Part shown: positions 61,122-64,000 of the stretch, piece after piece
How positions within the stretch are numbered: position 1 is the first letter of the stretch
Layout: every line of letters begins with the position of its first letter
Source: Glutamicibacter sp. MNS18
GTDB lineage: Bacteria > Actinomycetota > Actinomycetes > Actinomycetales > Micrococcaceae
Reading direction: 5' to 3'
Assembly: GCF_026107515.2 (NCBI RefSeq)
Contig: NZ_JAPCHW010000001.1
Span: 310,001 to 374,000 of the forward strand
DNA length: 64,000 nucleotides
The notes under the pieces: model-generated
Databases searched by the model: none
Seen by the model: only the letters and a program-made list of their open reading frames with translations
What the model was told of the DNA's origin: nothing
Position numbers and translations under genes: made by a program

Positions 61122-61754
61122 ATGGACAACTCTTGGCGGCCGGCAGCGACGATCCAGACCATGTCGTCACCCCGGCTGGTACTGCGCGCCCTGCAACGAC
61201 GCGACTACGACGCCTGGATGCACCTGCGCTGGGTCAACGCCCAATGGCTCAAACCCTGGGATCCCACGGACCCCACCGGACAGGCACCGAGTACCAGCTA
61301 CCGGCAGATGCTGCGCACCCAACGCCGTGCGGCCTCCCACGGGCTCGGTTACAGCTGGGTGGTCACCCTGCCGCGGACGGGCAGCGGACGGGGAGTGAAG
61401 ACGGACCGGCTGATCGGCCAGGTCTCGCTCTCCGGCATCCAGTACGGGGCGGCCCGCACCGCCTCGATCGGCTACTGGATCGACCACGGCCACGCCGGCC
61501 AGGGGCTGACCCCCGAAGCTGTGGCGCTGGTCTGCCACCACGGTTACGAAACATTGCGCTTGCACCGGCTGGAAATCAACGTCCGGCCGGAGAACCAGGC
61601 CAGCCTGCGGGTGGTGCGGAAACTGGGTTTCCGGGACGAGGGGCTGCGCGAACGCTACCTGCACATCGACGGGCAGTGGCGTGATCACCGCACCTTCGCA
61701 CTGAATCGCGAGGACTTCGGCACCTCGATCTTCGAACACACTAACGAACAGTGA
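61122..61754 (+). CDS. GNAT N-acetyltransferase, RimJ/RimL type
   Basis: A 210-aa GNAT protein of the RimJ/RimL group that acetylates N-termini of ribosomal or other proteins. Features: SSPRLVLRALQRRDYDAWMHL, the acetyl-CoA strand RTASIGYWIDHGHAGQGLTPEAV, and RLHRLEINVRPENQASLRVVRKLGF. ATG 61122 is chosen over in-frame upstream codons because the family start with LVLRAL is close. It is divergent to the cyclo-ligase gene. Confidence 0.85.
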   Translation: MDNSWRPAATIQTMSSPRLVLRALQRRDYDAWMHLRWVNAQWLKPWDPTDPTGQAPSTSYRQMLRTQRRAASHGLGYSWVVTLPRTGSGRGVKTDRLIGQVSLSGIQYGAARTASIGYWIDHGHAGQGLTPEAVALVCHHGYETLRLHRLEINVRPENQASLRVVRKLGFRDEGLRERYLHIDGQWRDHRTFALNREDFGTSIFEHTNEQ

Positions 61755-61931
61755 ACCGGATTCCTGCCCAGTGCCGAGGATTCCGGCCTGAGAAGTCGAT
61801 ACTCGTCGTAAAACTTGTAGACACACCGGCTAATTTGTCAGGTGCCGGATGCCACGTTGCATAGGGTTGAATCGAGAATCCCTATCGTGGATTCAGGATA
61901 CGACCGAATCGAATCGGTGATGGAGGACCTA

Positions 61932-62825
61932 ATGGCTGCCACGTCGCAGAACGCACCGCAAGACCGAGTTTCAGCTGCCCAGCCAAAACTTCGCTTGCGC
62001 TACGGGCGTCTGTCGGTGGCAGTGGTGGGCCTGCTGGCCGTCCTGGCCACCGTGGTGACCGGGATCCTGGCCCCGTTCACCGGCATCGGCTTCGGGCTGG
62101 TGCTGCTCTGCCTGGGGGTGGGGATCGCCAGTTTCGCGACCCTGCGCACGCTGGCGGTGCGGGACCGCAACCGCAAACTGCTCGAGCGCATGGAGCAGAT
62201 CCGGCGCCAGGCCATGGAAACCCCGGCCTTCGCCGATGCCTCCAACCAGGTGATCGCCCGTCCCGAGCGTGACGAACAGGTTTTCGACGCCCGCCCGGAC
62301 TCCGGCCGACGCGCCCCATCGATCACCGCCGATGAGCTGCGTGCCGAGGCATTGCGGGTGGCCCGCGGGGCCGGCGGGGTGCAGCAGCCGGCCACCTGGG
62401 CGCCGACCGAGGTCCCCAAACCGCAGTACGTGACCGTGCGCGAGGCCTCGGAAAAGACCCGTGACCTGGTGGCCAAACAGGTGCGCCCCGAGCCGCTGCC
62501 GGTGGCCGAGCCCCTGCGTCCCAGCGCGAAAATCAGCTTGAAGGCCTCGGAGGAGGCCAAGGAAATCGCCAACCGGGTGTCCGAAACCGAGAAAGCCGCC
62601 GTGGCCCAATTGGAATCCGCACGGCAGGGCGCCAAGGTCGAGCAGGTCCCGGCCGATGGGGTCCCGGCCGCACCGGTGGCCGAAGCCCCGGAACAGGGCG
62701 CGTCGACGACCAAGGCCGCGGAACCGAACCTCCCGGAGGCTGCCCCGACAGCGAAGGACCAGGCGGTCGAGTCCTCCAAGCAGCGGCTGAACCTCGACGC
62801 CGTCTTGCAGCGCCGCCGCGCCTGA
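61932..62825 (+). CDS. Membrane protein of unknown function with Ala-rich coiled tail
   Basis: A 297-aa protein with two TM segments near the N-terminus (LSVAVVGLLAVLATVVTGIL and GLVLLCLGVGIASFATLRTL), then a basic helix and a long Glu/Ala/Pro-rich region likely to be helical and partly disordered (KASEEAKEIANRVSETEKAA). No named domain is recognised. ATG 61932 follows GGAGGA by 5 bases. It ends at a strong terminator. Confidence 0.7.
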   Translation: MAATSQNAPQDRVSAAQPKLRLRYGRLSVAVVGLLAVLATVVTGILAPFTGIGFGLVLLCLGVGIASFATLRTLAVRDRNRKLLERMEQIRRQAMETPAFADASNQVIARPERDEQVFDARPDSGRRAPSITADELRAEALRVARGAGGVQQPATWAPTEVPKPQYVTVREASEKTRDLVAKQVRPEPLPVAEPLRPSAKISLKASEEAKEIANRVSETEKAAVAQLESARQGAKVEQVPADGVPAAPVAEAPEQGASTTKAAEPNLPEAAPTAKDQAVESSKQRLNLDAVLQRRRA

Positions 62826-62860
62826 TACTCCCGGCAACAGCCGGCTACGGCAGAAAAGAC

Positions 62861-62898
62861 AGTCCCGGTGCCGAACCCATGGGTTCGGCACCGGGACT
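62861..62898 (+). terminator. Terminator after the membrane protein
   Basis: A perfect 18-bp stem (AGTCCCGGTGCCGAACCC and complement) with a tiny loop, followed by TTTCTT. It lies 36 bases after the stop and is the strongest hairpin in the last 10 kb. Confidence 0.93.
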
Positions 62899-63021
62899 TT
62901 CTTGTGTGTTGTCGTGTTCCGCGCCCGCAAACCTCGCTCCGGATAGCTACCGGGGATGGCAACCGGGGGATAACTTCCAGGAGCCAGCGAACAGGGGGCA
63001 TCGTCCAGTGGCCAGACGGGG

Positions 63022-63528
63022 CTACTTGGTGTCGGTGGGTGCGGGTAACGGCCCGCCGCTGCCCTTGACATGGTCGAAGACCAGCGTGGTTTCGGTGTGC
63101 CCGACCGATTCGTCGGTGGCCAGGTTGTCCAGCACCCAGTCGCGCAACTCGTCGGTGGACTTGACCGCAATATGCAGCAGGTAGTCGGTCCCGCCCGAGA
63201 CATGGAACATCGAGAGCACCTCGGGCAGCTGCGGCACCCGCTCACGGAAACGGTCGATCTTCTCGCGGTCGTGGGCACGCAGCTTCACCGAGATCAGCGC
63301 CTGGACCGAACGGGCGACGCTGGCCAGCGAAATCTCCGCGTGGTAGCCGGTGATGATCCCGCGGTCCACCAGCGAGCGGGTGCGCAGCAGGGCCGTGGAT
63401 GGGGCGATGCCTGCACGCTGGGCCAAGGTCGCGTTGGAGATGCGGGCATTGTCGACCAGCTCATCAATGATGATTCGGTCGATCTCGTCCAGCCCGACGT
63501 CATGTGGTGGTTCGCTGTGCAGTGACAT
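63022..63528 (-). CDS. Lrp/AsnC-family transcriptional regulator
   Basis: A 168-aa regulator. The N-terminal helix-turn-helix is LDEIDRIIIDELVDNARISN and LAQRAGIAPSTALLRTRSLVDRG; the C-terminal RAM domain has VPEVLSMFHVSGGTDYLLHIAV. Members sense amino acids and control their metabolism. It is divergent to the NUDIX gene, with a 159-bp gap, so it may regulate it, but no operator is seen. Confidence 0.9.
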   Translation of the reverse strand: MSLHSEPPHDVGLDEIDRIIIDELVDNARISNATLAQRAGIAPSTALLRTRSLVDRGIITGYHAEISLASVARSVQALISVKLRAHDREKIDRFRERVPQLPEVLSMFHVSGGTDYLLHIAVKSTDELRDWVLDNLATDESVGHTETTLVFDHVKGSGGPLPAPTDTK

Positions 63529-63674
63529 AGAAACATTTCATCACACTCCGGCGTATTCGAAGATTCGAAGGTTGCCTGCCCGCGCCTACCGGATGCCCTG
63601 CCGCCGTGCCGGGCTCGCACCTCCGGCCCGGAACGCGCGGGGCAGAGGATGGGCGAACTAGTAGTTGACTTCGC

Positions 63675-63690
63675 TATATTTGGGTACATG
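63675..63690 (+). promoter_or_regulatory. Probable leaderless promoter of the NUDIX gene
   Basis: A -10-like TATATT (63675-63680) ends 7 bases before ATG 63688. No Shine-Dalgarno sequence is present between them. Confidence 0.55.
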
Positions 63691-64000
63691 ACGCGTGTAT
63701 CGGAATTGACCGGCGAACCCTATGACACCAGACTCGCCGCCTACTGCCTGGTGGAGTCCGAAGGGAAATTTCTGCTGACCTTGTGGGATATGCGCCACCG
63801 CGACAGCAAGTTCATGCCACGATGGTCGCTTCCCGGTGGCGGGATCGAGCTGGGCGAGTCCCTGGAGGAGGGAGCCGCCCGCGAGGTGTTCGAGGAAACC
63901 GGCTACCACGTGAAGGACCTGGTGTTGCTGGATGCCGCCACCGGGGTCATCCCCGCCGCCAAACGTTACGCCGACACCCCGCACGCCATGCAAACCGTCG
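63688..64000 (+). CDS. NUDIX hydrolase, 5' part
   Basis: The first 104 codons of a NUDIX protein, cut by the window end. ATG 63688 is chosen. The Nudix box is GGGIELGESLEEGAAREVFEETG (G-x5-E-x7-RE-x2-EE-x-G) at residues ~51-73. Such enzymes hydrolyse nucleoside diphosphates linked to another moiety; the substrate cannot be told from the fragment. It looks like an MTH3/ADP-ribose-type short protein, but this is a guess. Confidence 0.85.
   Translation, partial: MTRVSELTGEPYDTRLAAYCLVESEGKFLLTLWDMRHRDSKFMPRWSLPGGGIELGESLEEGAAREVFEETGYHVKDLVLLDAATGVIPAAKRYADTPHAMQTV

Overview
The window is a high-GC chromosomal segment from an actinobacterium. Gene order and protein style (rplM-rpsI-glmM; acpS-nnr; tsaE-tsaB-rimI-tsaD in an overlapping run; groES-groEL under a CIRCE operator; guaB, guaB3, guaA; many GTG starts; DUF222/HNH and DUF3817 genes) fit the Micrococcaceae, that is an Arthrobacter-like genome. 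The genus is inferred, not proven.

Region by region. (1) 1-13674 is a core block: ribosomal proteins L13 (partial) and S9, cell-wall precursor enzymes (glmM, glmS, alr), UDP-glucose dehydrogenase, metabolite repair (nnr), acpS, coaA, mscL, and the t6A/N-acetylation operon tsaE-tsaB-rimI-tsaD. (2) 13675-29758 is an accessory region inserted after tsaD. It holds a lower-GC DUF262/HNH (GmrSD-like) gene, a decayed ISL3 element with 24-bp inverted repeats and an 8-bp target duplication, a truncated serine recombinase, an ArsN-like GNAT acetyltransferase, thioredoxin, an IS1380-family element with a 4-bp target duplication, and an arsenic resistance cluster. On the minus strand the cluster runs arsR, an atypical arsC and trxB/arsT; on the plus strand it runs acr3, arsC with a helical extension, arsC and arsO. 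IS256 and IS481-like transposase remnants flank selO. (3) 29759-34026 carries two tandem copies of a large membrane protein built from a 54-residue repeat; the downstream copy is frameshifted. (4) 34140-46210 returns to core genes: a YbdK-type ligase, a THUMP-like methyltransferase, a secreted SGNH hydrolase, an amino-acid permease, groES-groEL, an OatA-like acyltransferase and guaB. (5) 46228-54575 holds vanZ-like, DUF222/HNH, BtrH_N-like, guaB3, SURF1, DUF3817 and guaA. (6) 54824-64000 holds a 1430-residue helicase/nuclease homologue whose catalytic motifs are degraded, a coupled small protein, a SAF/CpaB-like protein, 5-formyl-THF cyclo-ligase, a GNAT, a membrane protein, an Lrp/AsnC regulator and a partial NUDIX gene.

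How the genes work together. The arsenic genes form a complete pathway: sensing (ArsR), arsenate reduction (two normal-looking ArsC plus one variant), reductant supply (TrxB/TrxA), arsenite export (Acr3), and organoarsenical handling (ArsO, ArsN-like). Both insertion sequences landed on the stop codon of a gene and the duplicated target re-created that stop, so neither upstream gene was broken. The strongest candidates for something undescribed are the catalytically degraded helicase/nuclease next to guaA, the 54-residue-repeat membrane proteins, and the cysteine-free GuaB3 and motif-poor BtrH_N-like proteins.
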